This document shows positions 10,601-19,500 of a DNA stretch of 64,000 nt, one piece after another. This stretch comes from Pseudomonas sp. MAG733B. Lineage in GTDB: Bacteria > Pseudomonadota > Gammaproteobacteria > Pseudomonadales > Pseudomonadaceae. Under the pieces are notes generated by a model that was not told the origin of the DNA, searched no databases, and was given only the letters and a program-made list of their open reading frames with translations. Numbering within the stretch: position 1 is the stretch's first letter; each line of letters opens with the position of its first letter. The stretch covers positions 992,001-1,056,000 of the forward strand of contig NZ_CP145732.1 in assembly GCF_036884845.1 (NCBI RefSeq). The letters run 5' to 3'. Both the position numbers and the translations under genes were made by a program.

Positions 10601-11627
10601 TCACACGCTCGTACTGCGCACGGCTGTAGCGCGGGTGCAGTGCAGACAGCTTGATGGAAATGCCCGGGCCTTCATAAATCCCACGGCCATGGGACGCTTT
10701 GCCGATCGAGTGGATGGCTTGTTCGTACGAGGCCAGGTACTTCTGCGCGTCGTGCTCGGTGAGTGCTGCTTCACCCAGCATGTCGTAGGAATAGCGGAAG
10801 CCCTTGGCTTCGAACTTGCTCGCATTGGCCAGGGCTTCGGCGATGGTTTCACCGGTCACGAACTGCTCGCCCATCAGGCGCATGGCCATGTCGACGCCCT
10901 TGCGGATCATCGGCTCGCCGCTCTTGCCGATGATGCGGCTCAGGGACGAAGTCAAACCCGCTTCGTTGTGCGTGGACACCAGTTTGCCGGTCAGCAACAG
11001 GCCCCAAGTGGCGGCGTTGACGAACAACGAAGGGCTGTTGCCCAGGTGCGGGTGCCAGTTGCCGGTGCTGATCTTGTCGCGGATCAGCGCGTCGCGGGTG
11101 CCTTTATCCGGGATACGCAGCAGCGCTTCGGCCAGGCACATCAGCGCCACGCCTTCCTGGGACGACAGGGAGAATTCCTGCAGCAGGCCCTGAACAATGC
11201 CGGCACGGCCGCCAGCGCTCTTCTGGTTACGCAGTTTTTCCGCGATGGACGCGGCGAGTTTGTTGGTGGCTTCAGCCATCGCTGCCGGCAGACGCGCCTG
11301 CTCCATCAGCATCGGAACCACTTCAGGCTCCGGGCGACGGTAAGCGGCGGTGATCGATGCGCGCAGTACCGATTGCGGCAGGATGCTTTCGGCGAATTCG
11401 AGGAAGCACTGATGGGCGTGATCCAGAGGCGCGTCGACGGCATCGTCGGAATCCTTGGTCAAACCGTTCAGCTCGGTCAGGGTTGCACCACCCTCGAGTT
11501 TTTCCAGGTAATTGAAAATTGCCTGCTTGATCAGCCAGTGCGGCGTGCGATCAATCGAGGTCGCGGCGGCCTTGAGGCGTTCGCGGGTCGGGTCGTCAAG
11601 TTTGACGCCAAGGGTGGTGGTAGCCAT
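7677..11627 (-). CDS. putA: Trifunctional proline utilisation protein PutA
   Basis: Oxidises proline to glutamate: an FAD proline dehydrogenase plus an NAD+ delta-1-pyrroline-5-carboxylate dehydrogenase, and also the repressor of the put genes. The 1316 residues show, in order: a ribbon-helix-helix DNA-binding N-terminus (TTTLGVKLDDPTRERLKAAA, then SIDRTPHWLIKQAIFNYLE, residues 3-41); an alpha-helical linker; the PRODH barrel (about 260-620, with GPGISIKLSALHPRY and LVKGAYWDSEIKRAQ); and the aldehyde-dehydrogenase half with the nucleotide motif ISPWNFPLAIF, the GQRCSALR catalytic-cysteine motif and the C-terminal PFGGEGLSGTGPKAGG. The ATG at 11627 follows GAGGAT; a longer frame to 11663 starts with non-family residues. 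The presence of the RHH domain fits the cluster of GTTGCA operators upstream. Confidence 0.96.
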   Translation of the reverse strand: MATTTLGVKLDDPTRERLKAAATSIDRTPHWLIKQAIFNYLEKLEGGATLTELNGLTKDSDDAVDAPLDHAHQCFLEFAESILPQSVLRASITAAYRRPEPEVVPMLMEQARLPAAMAEATNKLAASIAEKLRNQKSAGGRAGIVQGLLQEFSLSSQEGVALMCLAEALLRIPDKGTRDALIRDKISTGNWHPHLGNSPSLFVNAATWGLLLTGKLVSTHNEAGLTSSLSRIIGKSGEPMIRKGVDMAMRLMGEQFVTGETIAEALANASKFEAKGFRYSYDMLGEAALTEHDAQKYLASYEQAIHSIGKASHGRGIYEGPGISIKLSALHPRYSRAQYERVMEELYPRLLSLTLLAKQYDIGLNIDAEEADRLELSLDLLERLCFEPQLTGWNGIGFVIQAYQKRCPYVIDYVIDLARRSRHRLMIRLVKGAYWDSEIKRAQVEGLEGYPVYTRKVYTDVSYIACARKLLSVPEVIYPQFATHNAHTLSAIYHIAGQNYYPGQYEFQCLHGMGEPLYEQVVGKVSEGKLNRPCRVYAPVGTHETLLAYLVRRLLENGANTSFVNRIADQSISIQELVADPVASIEQMATVEGGFGLPHPRIPLPRDLYGSERANSSGIDMANEHRLASLSCALLATAHNHWKAAPMLGCASSNEAPAPVLNPSDLRDVVGYVQEATVEDVDNAIQCALNAAPIWQATPPAERAAILERAADLMEAEIQPLMGLLAREAGKTFANAIAEVREAVDFLRYYAVQARNDFTNDAHRPLGPVVCISPWNFPLAIFSGQVAAALAAGNPVLAKPAEQTPLVAAQAVRLLLEAGIPEGVLQLLPGRGETVGAGLVGDDRVKGVMFTGSTEVARLLQRNIAGRLDNQGRPIPLIAETGGQNAMIVDSSALTEQVVIDVVSSAFDSAGQRCSALRVLCLQEDSADRVIEMLKGAMAESRLGNPERLSVDIGPVIDAEAKAGIEKHIQAMRDKGRSVYQVAIADAEEVKRGTFVMPTLIELESFDELQREIFGPVLHVVRYKRKDIDQLIAQINASGYGLTLGVHTRIDETIAKVIDNVNAGNVYVNRNIVGAVVGVQPFGGEGLSGTGPKAGGPLYLYRLLSTRPTDAIEQSFARGDAAAAPDVRLRDSMSKPLTALKAWADSNKFADLSTLCVQFAAQSQSGITRLLAGPTGERNSYAILPREHVLCLAEVEGDLLTQLAAVLAVGGSAVWPEAELTKALFARLPKEVQARIKLVSDWNKDEVVFDAVLHHGHSDQLRAVCQQVAKRAGAIVGVQGLSQGESNIALERLVIERALSVNTAAAGGNASLMTIG

Positions 11628-12088
11628 GTTTTTATCCTCATGTTTGCCACGACCGCGTGGCATCAGCTGGCCGCAAGATTAGCCGTGCGACTGTTGAGGT
11701 GCAACCGGGTGCAACCCTTTTTTTGTCGGAATATTACGCAGTTCGTCAGGAAATAAATTCTGGTACGAAGGTACTGCAACTACTTGGTGCTTTTTAGTTT
11801 GGTAGGTGCCGGTTCTTGCTCCGAAAAGGAGCAAAAAACAGGCTTTAAAGTATTTTTCCGACTAGGTGCAACTTATTCCCGAGAAATGGGTTGCACCTTA
11901 TTTGCTTTGTTGAATAGCATTCGCGCCCAAGGTGCAACCGGACCAAGAGTCAGGTGTGCCGGCTGATGGCTTTCCTGGGGAAACATCAGTCATAAATGCG
12001 CGGGATCCCGAATCGTCTGTCAAACGTCACCGTTTGCGAGCGGTTCACCAGCCGCCGCTACATAAAAACAAAGCCAGGGCGTCACATA
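11628..12088. promoter_or_regulatory. putA-putP divergent control region with six GTTGCA operators
   Basis: This 461-bp spacer holds no gene. It contains six copies of GTTGCA/TGCAAC, the core recognised by the PutA ribbon-helix-helix domain in E. coli: 11700-11705, 11710-11715, 11775-11780, 11867-11872, 11890-11895 (the only one in + orientation) and 11933-11938. Five of the six share a longer form close to RGGTGCAACC. The first two are 10 bp apart, one helical turn. AT-rich stretches, including ATATTACGCA and TATTTTTCCG, could hold the two divergent promoters but I cannot fix them. Autoregulation by PutA is the natural reading. Confidence 0.7.
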
Positions 12089-13573
12089 ATGAGCGTAAGC
12101 AATCCAACACTGATCACGTTCGTGATCTACATCGCAGCAATGGTGCTGATCGGCTTGATGGCCTATCGCTCCACCAACAACCTTTCTGACTACATTCTGG
12201 GTGGCCGTAGCCTGGGCAGCGTCGTGACTGCACTGTCCGCCGGTGCTTCCGACATGAGCGGCTGGTTGTTGATGGGCCTGCCGGGCGCCATCTACATGTC
12301 CGGTTTGTCTGAAAGCTGGATCGCCATCGGCCTTGTGGTCGGTGCTTACCTGAACTGGCTATTTGTCGCCGGTCGTCTGCGCGTGCAAACCGAGCACAAC
12401 GGTGATGCCCTGACCCTGCCGGATTACTTCGCCAGCCGTTTTGAAGACAAAAGCGGTCTGCTGCGGATCATCTCTGCAGTCGTGATCCTGGTGTTCTTCA
12501 CCATCTACTGTGCTTCCGGCATCGTGGCCGGTGCCCGCCTGTTCGAAAGCACCTTCGGCATGTCCTACGAGACAGCGCTGTGGGCCGGTGCTGCGGCAAC
12601 GATTGCCTACACCTTTATCGGTGGTTTCCTGGCAGTGAGCTGGACCGATACCGTACAAGCCACCCTGATGATTTTCGCGCTGATACTGACGCCAATCATC
12701 GTGCTGTTGGCCACTGGCGGTGTCGACACCACGTTCCTGGCCATCGAAGCCAAGGACGCCAGCAACTTCGACATGCTTAAAGGCACCACTTTCATCGGCA
12801 TCATCTCGCTGATGGGCTGGGGTCTGGGCTACTTCGGTCAGCCGCACATCCTGGCGCGTTTCATGGCGGCTGATTCGGTGAAGTCGATTGCCAAGGCTCG
12901 TCGCATCTCCATGACCTGGATGATCCTGTGCCTGGGCGGCACCGTGGCTGTGGGCTTCTTCGGTATCGCTTACTTCTCGGCACATCCTGATGTGGCCGGT
13001 GCAGTCACCGAAAACCCGGAGCGCGTGTTCATCGAGCTGGCCAAGATCCTGTTCAACCCATGGGTTGCCGGCATTCTGCTGTCGGCCATTCTGGCTGCCG
13101 TGATGAGCACCCTGAGCTGCCAGTTGCTGGTGTGCTCGAGCGCCCTGACCGAAGACTTCTACAAGACTTTCCTGCGCAAATCCGCTTCCCAGGTTGAGCT
13201 GGTATGGGTCGGTCGTGCCATGGTGCTGTTGGTGGCGCTGATTGCCATCGCCTTGGCTGCCAATCCGAACAACCGCGTTCTGGGTCTGGTGAGCTACGCC
13301 TGGGCTGGTTTCGGTGCTGCGTTCGGTCCGGTTGTCCTGATCTCCGTGATCTGGAAAGACATGACCCGCAACGGCGCACTGGCCGGTATCCTGGTCGGCG
13401 CGATCACCGTGATCGTCTGGAAACACTTCGAGCTGCTGGGCCTGTACGAAATCATTCCTGGTTTCATCTTCGCCAGCCTGGCGATCTACTTCGTCAGCAA
13501 AATGGGCGCGCCGACTGCCGGCATGCTGCAGCGTTTCGACGCAGCCGAGAAGGATTTCCGCCTGAACAAGTAA
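12089..13573 (+). CDS. putP: Sodium/proline symporter PutP
   Basis: Inner-membrane Na+:proline symporter of the solute:sodium symporter family, supplying PutA with substrate. 494 residues, the normal family length, with about 13 hydrophobic helices, beginning TLITFVIYIAAMVLIGL at residue 6. Family signatures are visible: LGGRSLGSVVTALSAGASDM (about 34-53) in TM2, which bears Na+-site residues, and the GWGLGYFGQPHILARFMA segment (about 243-260). The ATG at 12089 gives the family N-terminus MSVSNPTLI; the open frame upstream to 11996 lacks homologous character. Read divergently from putA across shared PutA operators, and followed by a strong terminator. Confidence 0.96.
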   Translation: MSVSNPTLITFVIYIAAMVLIGLMAYRSTNNLSDYILGGRSLGSVVTALSAGASDMSGWLLMGLPGAIYMSGLSESWIAIGLVVGAYLNWLFVAGRLRVQTEHNGDALTLPDYFASRFEDKSGLLRIISAVVILVFFTIYCASGIVAGARLFESTFGMSYETALWAGAAATIAYTFIGGFLAVSWTDTVQATLMIFALILTPIIVLLATGGVDTTFLAIEAKDASNFDMLKGTTFIGIISLMGWGLGYFGQPHILARFMAADSVKSIAKARRISMTWMILCLGGTVAVGFFGIAYFSAHPDVAGAVTENPERVFIELAKILFNPWVAGILLSAILAAVMSTLSCQLLVCSSALTEDFYKTFLRKSASQVELVWVGRAMVLLVALIAIALAANPNNRVLGLVSYAWAGFGAAFGPVVLISVIWKDMTRNGALAGILVGAITVIVWKHFELLGLYEIIPGFIFASLAIYFVSKMGAPTAGMLQRFDAAEKDFRLNK

Positions 13574-13611
13574 TCGGCACGAGCGAAAGCTCTGAGCCAA
13601 TGGCTTGAATG

Positions 13612-13649
13612 AAAACGGCCCGCTTCCTTTGGAGGCGGGCCGTTTTTTT
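13612..13649 (+). terminator. Intrinsic terminator of putP
   Basis: Perfect 9-bp stem ACGGCCCGC / GCGGGCCGT with an 11-nt loop, immediately followed by seven T residues, 40 bp after the putP stop codon. Confidence 0.9.
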
Positions 13650-13670
13650 GTGCGCCATTTTCCGGATACC

Positions 13671-13764
13671 CTGTAGGAGCCGAGCTTGCTCGCGATAGCG
13701 GTCTGGAAGCCAACACAGGTGTTGAATGTGTTGACGCCAACGCGAGCAAGCTCGGCTCCTACAG
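13671..13764. repeat. REP doublet, family D
   Basis: Inverted repeat with arms CTGTAGGAGCCGAGCTTGCT (13671 on) and its reverse complement ending at 13764. With the putP terminator upstream and a small hairpin (13887-13913) downstream, it fills most of the 352-bp spacer between putP and vgrG; I see no gene in that spacer. It marks the left edge of the type VI cargo island. Confidence 0.85.
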
Positions 13765-13886
13765 GAAATGGTGGTGTTTTCGAGGTTGTCTGTAGTCGGA
13801 TAAACCATTTTCTGACAGCCGATGCTTCAGAGGCAGTAGGGCAAATCTGAATTTCCTGCCTCTTGATCTGGGCTTCTTTGTGCTCA

Positions 13887-13913
13887 TGCAGAATCGCTCG
13901 CTTTCATTCTGCA
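13887..13913 (+). promoter_or_regulatory. Leader hairpin just upstream of vgrG
   Basis: Perfect 8-bp stem TGCAGAAT / ATTCTGCA with an 11-nt loop, ending 12 bp before the vgrG ATG and abutting its weak GAGA ribosome-binding site. It could modulate translation, but no regulator is evident. Confidence 0.35.
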
Positions 13914-13925
13914 GAGACACATCGG

Positions 13926-15857
13926 ATGTTCGCTTCTGCCAATCAACCGCGTTTCACGTTGACCGTCGACGGTGTCCAGAGTGAACTCAAAGTACTTGAG
14001 TTCACGGGCAAGGAAGCCATCAGCCAACCTTATCGCTTTGAAGTGGAACTGGTCAGCGAGCGACCGGATATCGAGCTCGAAAGCTTGCTGCATCGTCAGG
14101 CGTTTCTGAGTTTCGATGCGCAAGGCTCCGGTGTTCACGGTCAGATTTTTCGCATTGGCCAGGGCGATTCCGGCAAGCGTCTGACGCGCTACCAGATCAG
14201 CCTGGTGCCGCGCCTGACCTACCTGGGCCAGCGCATCAACCAGCGGGTGTTCCAGCACCGAAGTGTGCCGGCCATCATCACGCAGATTTTCAAGGACCAC
14301 GGCATCCTCGGCGATGCCTTCGAGTTTCAGCTGGGCGGCGACTACCCCGAGCGCGAGTACTGCGTGCAATACGCTGAAAGCGATCTGGCATTCATCCAGC
14401 GGTTGTGCGCCGAGCTCGGCATTCATTACCACTTCCAGCACAGTTCCGACGGGCACCTGTTGGTATTCGGCGATGACCAAACGTTTTTTCCACGTTTGCC
14501 ACAATCGACCTCGTATCGACCGGGCAGCGGTATGGCGGGGGATGAACCCGTCATCAACCGGTTCAACGTGCGCCTGGAAACCCGACCCACCGTGGTAACG
14601 CGCCGCGATTACGACTTCCATAAACCTCGTATTGAGCTGGAAAGCCGACTCGACAGCGAACAGCTGCCGGTGCTGGAGGATTATGGCTTTCCCGGTCAAT
14701 TCAATGATCGCGAGGTTGGCAGGCATCTGGTCGGGCGAGCATTGGAGAGCCACCGCGCGGATTACCGTCAGGCGAAAGGTGAGGGCGATCAATCGACATT
14801 GGCCAGCGGGCATTTCCTACAGCTCGACGAGCATCCTCAGCAAGAATGGAACAGCCTTTGGCTGCTGACTGAAATTGAACATCAGGGCCGACAGCCGCAA
14901 GTGCTTGAGGAGTCGGCGGGAAGTGGCCCGGATGAACTCCAGGGTTACCGCAATTCGTTTCTGGCGACGCCTTGGGATGTTTTCTTCCGCCCGCCGCTGA
15001 TTGGCAAACCTCGCGCCGCCGGTTATCAATCTGCCGTGGTGACCGGCCCCAAGGACAGTGAAATCCACTGCGACGAGTATGGTCGGGTCAAAGTTCGGTT
15101 CTTATGGGATCGCGACGGTCAGTTGAACGAACATTCCAGTTGCTGGCTACGTGTGGCCGGCGGTTGGGCTCACGATCGTTACGGCAGTGTGTTGATCCCC
15201 CGTGTCGGCATGGAAGTGCTGGTGGGGTTTGGTGATGGCGATGCCGACAAACCAATAATCATCGGCTGCGTGCCAAACGCCTCGACACCGCTGCCGCTTA
15301 ATCTCCCTGCGGACAAAACCCGCAGTATTTTCCGAACCCAGAGTAGTCCCGGCGGTGGTGGCTACAACGAATTGCGCATCGAGGATCGCAAAGGTGCCGA
15401 GGAAATCTACCTGCGCGCCCAGCGAAACTGGAATCAAGACGTGTTGGGGGACTTGCATGTTCAGGTCGGCAACCAGCGCAGCGTACTCGTCGGCAGCGCC
15501 GAAGGGCGTGTCTCAATAGATCGCCTTCACGTCCACGGCGACCGCCATGTCCGCGTCAGCAACCAATCGCTCGATGCGAGCGAGAAAGTGCATGTCAGCG
15601 CCGGCCAAATGGTCGTTATCGACGGCGGTGACAACGCCACAATCCAGTCGGGTGGGCACTGGATCAACATTGGTCCGGCGGGGATCTTCAGCAGCGTGCC
15701 CATTGAGGTTGGGGGCGCGCCGATACCGGCATCGGGTGCCTCGACTGTTCAAAGAAAACTTGAAGCACTCAGCCCAGCACAGGTTTTGAGCCTGAAAAGC
15801 GCCGCGCCGTTCTGTGAGGAATGCGCACGTTGCAAGGAGGGTTTCTGTGCCGCCTGA
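13926..15857 (+). CDS. vgrG: Type VI secretion tip protein VgrG
   Basis: Trimeric spike at the tip of the type VI secretion tube, here carrying the Rhs cargo encoded downstream. 643 residues: gp27-like N-terminal region (FTLTVDGVQSELKVLEFTGK at 9-28; LVSERPDIELESLLHR), the gp44/gp5 OB region (GPKDSEIHCDEYGRVKVRF; WAHDRYGSVLIPRVGMEVLV, GFGDGDADKPIIIGCV) and a beta-helix C-terminus (VHVHGDRHVRVSNQSL region). The tail ends with four cysteines in the pattern C-x2-C-x2-C-x4-C (630, 633, 636, 641), without a separate effector domain. The ATG at 13926 gives the family N-terminus. The next gene starts inside its last codons behind a strong AAGGAGG. No core T6SS genes are in the window, so this is an orphan cargo island. 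Confidence 0.95.
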   Translation: MFASANQPRFTLTVDGVQSELKVLEFTGKEAISQPYRFEVELVSERPDIELESLLHRQAFLSFDAQGSGVHGQIFRIGQGDSGKRLTRYQISLVPRLTYLGQRINQRVFQHRSVPAIITQIFKDHGILGDAFEFQLGGDYPEREYCVQYAESDLAFIQRLCAELGIHYHFQHSSDGHLLVFGDDQTFFPRLPQSTSYRPGSGMAGDEPVINRFNVRLETRPTVVTRRDYDFHKPRIELESRLDSEQLPVLEDYGFPGQFNDREVGRHLVGRALESHRADYRQAKGEGDQSTLASGHFLQLDEHPQQEWNSLWLLTEIEHQGRQPQVLEESAGSGPDELQGYRNSFLATPWDVFFRPPLIGKPRAAGYQSAVVTGPKDSEIHCDEYGRVKVRFLWDRDGQLNEHSSCWLRVAGGWAHDRYGSVLIPRVGMEVLVGFGDGDADKPIIIGCVPNASTPLPLNLPADKTRSIFRTQSSPGGGGYNELRIEDRKGAEEIYLRAQRNWNQDVLGDLHVQVGNQRSVLVGSAEGRVSIDRLHVHGDRHVRVSNQSLDASEKVHVSAGQMVVIDGGDNATIQSGGHWINIGPAGIFSSVPIEVGGAPIPASGASTVQRKLEALSPAQVLSLKSAAPFCEECARCKEGFCAA

Positions 15858-16584
15858 ATCGTTGTCACCTCGCGTTTGGCTGGAGCGCCAACCGCTCCAG
15901 ACTGGCGAGCAGTTGTTCGCCGTTTTCAGCAACACCAGCTCCGCTGAACCCTTCAAGGCCTGGCAACGCTCAGGCCCCGCTCAGGGTCCGCGTCCGATCT
16001 GGGCGGACACCGTTTATGCCGAGTGGGAATCGGTCATGCCCTATGTCGCGATCGTCGATCCGGGCAGTGAGTTTATGGCGTGGGTCGCCAGCACCGAATC
16101 GTGCGATTGGGGTTGGCTGGCGGTTTCTGCTGCAAGCCCGGCGGTGCTGGTCGAGCATTTGTGCAGCCTGACGCAAGTGTTGTTACCCAATGGTAGCCCG
16201 ACGTTCTTTCGTTTCTGGGACGGGCGATTTCTGTTGCCGATTCTGCAGTCCGCCGAAGTCGACGCGGCGAAATTGATTCCGGTGATCGAGCGCTGTCTGG
16301 TCAATGGTCAGCCGCTGGAAATTGGCGGTAGTTCGCTGAAAGCCTCCAGGGATTTTCCATGGTGGGAAGTCCCCGAAGCGCTGCTGCGAGTGCTCGCTGC
16401 CGAGTCCGCGGTAACCCTGGTCAACAATCTGCTGAAGTGGTTGAGCGAGGACCGCCCGGATTTGTTCGAGGCGTTTTCCGAGGTGGTATTGCGCCACAAG
16501 ATCGCGGCATTTCTGCAAACCTCCGGCCTGCCTGACGCACCCAAGACAGCGTTGGTGGAGTTCTTGTCTGCGGAGCTGAATTGA
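15847..16584 (+). CDS. DUF4123 effector adaptor/chaperone
   Basis: A 245-residue protein of the DUF4123 type; such proteins load a specific effector onto VgrG and are usually encoded between the two genes, exactly as here. Typical features are the aromatic-rich N-terminal half (WLERQPLQTGEQLFAVFSNT, then VMPYVAIVDP and CDWGWLAVSA) and the FFRFWDGRFLLPILQ stretch (about 119-133), characteristic of the family. Start chosen at GTG 15847, inside the vgrG 3' end, because AAGGAGG lies 6-7 nt upstream; an upstream in-frame ATG at 15814 has no such site. Its TGA overlaps the Rhs ATG (TGATG), so all three are probably coupled. Confidence 0.8.
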   Translation: MPPESLSPRVWLERQPLQTGEQLFAVFSNTSSAEPFKAWQRSGPAQGPRPIWADTVYAEWESVMPYVAIVDPGSEFMAWVASTESCDWGWLAVSAASPAVLVEHLCSLTQVLLPNGSPTFFRFWDGRFLLPILQSAEVDAAKLIPVIERCLVNGQPLEIGGSSLKASRDFPWWEVPEALLRVLAAESAVTLVNNLLKWLSEDRPDLFEAFSEVVLRHKIAAFLQTSGLPDAPKTALVEFLSAELN

Positions 16585-19500
16585 TGGATCACATCGCCCG
16601 CATCGAGCACGAACTCGACAGTTTCCCGGACACCCTGACGCTCTACCGCCAGCAGCTCAAACGCTGGTTCAGCCAGGCCGCCGACAAGATCAGCCGCGCC
16701 ACCGACATGCCTTCGCTGATGGACGTGGAGCGGGTGATCAAGCTGGGCAACACCCGCACCGTGGTCAGCAGCGCTGACGACGATTTTATTTCGACCGTTG
16801 CGCAGTGTCCGCAAGGCGGAACCCTGCTGATCGAAAGCAAGTTCGAGTCGGTGTATGACGTTCCGCTGGGCAACATTCAGGTCGATGTGATCGCGGTGGA
16901 GGGTGGCGAGTCGACGCCGGTCACCCTCGATGAAAACGGCGAGGGGCAGTTCGAAGGCGTGCCGGGCAAGTTCTATCGCGTGCGTGTGCAGAACGAGGTG
17001 ACGTCGCAGCAGGTTGATGAGCTGTTTTCCTCGTATGACGGCCTTGGTCAATCACTGGAAACCTGGCTGCGCAGCGAGTGGGATGAGTTCAAACCTCGGT
17101 GGTCGCAGTCGACTTCGGCCGCCGTGGGCAACGGATTGCTGGCCGGCAGTTGGGCGGCAATCGAGGGCGTGTGGGACGGCATCAACCTGCTGTCGGACAT
17201 GCTGCAGGATCCCGGCAAGTTTGCTGATCGGCTGGGCAGCGGCGTCGAGCAGTTGAAAGACCTGGCGGAAAAAACGCCCGAAGCCATGGCCAGACTCCAG
17301 CTGCTGGCCAGTGATGAAGCGGCGCTGTGTCTACTGTTGCGCACGGCCAGTCTCTGGCTGGAGATGCTGCCACCGAGCGTAATTGCCGGCGAAACCGCCA
17401 AGGCCGTATCGATGCGGGTGGTGGAGCTGCTGATCGACATCCTGATCGCCGTCGTCCTGACCTTCGCCACGGCGGGGGCGGGAGTTGCCTATCTGGCGAT
17501 GCGCTTGGCTCGTCGCGGTACGCAGTTGATCCGTGCGGTCACGCGGCTGGTTGAGTCATTGTTCTCGATCCTCAAAACCTTCAGCGATTACGTCGACCGC
17601 TACAAAAAAGTGGCGGCACGGGGTGTCGCGGCAGGGCTGAAAAAAGGCCGGATGCAGTTGCGCTGGAAGGCCCGCAACAACACCTCGCTGAAAAAAGACG
17701 AGCCCTTTGACGACGCTTCGGTTCAGGCGAAAAACCCCAACGGCGACAGCGCCGATTCCGCGGATCGCACCGCCACCCATGGCTGCCCGGTATCGCTGGT
17801 CAGCGGCGAAGAACTGTTGACCCTGACTGACTGCGTGCTGGATGGGCTGCTGCCGTTCGAGTTCACCCGTTTGTATCGCACCAGCGCCGTGGAACTCGAC
17901 GGCGGCCTCGGTTTTGGCTGGAGCCATTCGCTGGCCCAGCGCCTGGAAATCGACGGCGACACCGTCATCTGGATTGATGCGGAAAACCGGCGCACGCCGT
18001 TTCCGCTGCCGAGTCTGACGCGTCCGACGATCCACAACAGCTTGTCGCGGGCGGCGATCTACCTCGGTGAAGAGCCGGAAGAACTGATTGTCGCCTTGGC
18101 TGGCGAGTCGGTGCGCTTTTTCCATTTTCTGACTGGGCGCTTGAGCGCGATCAGCGACGCCTATGGCAATCGTCTGAGCGTGCAGCGCGATTTTTCCGGG
18201 TGCATCCAGCGCCTGGACAACGGCGCCGGGCGTTGCCTGTGGTTGCGTTACGAGCGTAACCATTTGGTCGCCGTCGACTACCAGCGCTTTCACCTCGGCG
18301 ACGACCAGCCGCCGGCCTGGCGCACCGAGCAGACGCTGGTGACTTACCGCTACGACGCGCGCTGGCGGTTGATCGAAGCGACGAATGCCGCCGGTGAAAG
18401 CGAGCGTTACGACTACGACGAACAGCAGGTCATCCTGCAACGGCAACTGGCCGGTGGCGCGAGTTTCTACTGGGAGTGGGAAAAGTCCGGCAAGGCTGCC
18501 CGATGTATCCGTCACTGGGCCTCGTTTGCGCAGATGGACACGCGGTATCGCTGGGACGACGACGGTGGTGTGGTCCTGAAACACGCTGATGGCAGCGAAG
18601 AGGTTTACCTCCACGACTCGCAGGCACGGCTGGTGCGGCGGGTCGCCGCCGATGGCGGGCAGCAGCACAAGGCCTACGACGCACAGGGCCGTTTGCTCGC
18701 CGAGCAGGACGCGCTCGGCGCCGTCACCGAATACCGCTACGACGAGCTCGGACGGCTGATCGCGCTGATTCCGCCAGAAGACGAGCCGACGTCCTACGAG
18801 TACCGCAACGGTTTCCTGCACGCGCGTTATCGCGGTAAGGCCAAGTGGACCTACCAGCGCAACGCCCAGGGCGATGTGACCTGGCTGATCGATCCGGACG
18901 GGCAAAGCACCTATCACGAGTACGACGGACAAGGGCGCTTGCTGGCGATCCGTTACCCGGACCACAGCCGCCATGTGTTCGAGTGGAACGACCTCGGCCA
19001 GTTGCTCGGCGAAACCCTGCCCGACGGCGGGCGACGGCAGTTTGCCTACGATGCGCTGGGGCGGCGGACGACGGCTGAGGACGAACATGGCGGGGTCAGC
19101 CGTTACCAGTGGGATGCAATGGGCCGCTTGTTGCAGACGACCGCGCCGAGCGGCGCCAGTCGCTGCTTCAGCTACAACGCCTACGGCCGGATCACCGCTG
19201 AAACCGACGAACTGGGGCGGGTCACCCGTTTTGAATACGCCGACGACCTGCACCTGGTCAGCCGACGGATCAACCCCGACGGCAGCGAACTGAAGTACCG
19301 CTACGACCATGCGCAGTTGCTGTTGACCGAGATCGAAAACGAAGTCGGCGAGCGTTATCGGCTGGACTACACACCAAACGGCTTGATCCGACAGGAAAGC
19401 GGCTTCGACGGCCGGCGCACGGCGTATGCCTACGACCTCAATGGCCAGTTGCTGGAGAAAACCGAGTTCGGTGATGACGGCTCGCAACTGATCACCGCTT

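Noticed and set aside
9705..11756. 683-codon open frame on the plus strand opposite putA
   Set aside because: Shadow of putA in a high-GC genome; no domain and no ribosome-binding site.
17556..19487. 643-codon minus-strand frame opposite the Rhs gene
   Set aside because: Shadow produced by the repetitive YD-repeat codons; no independent coding signal.
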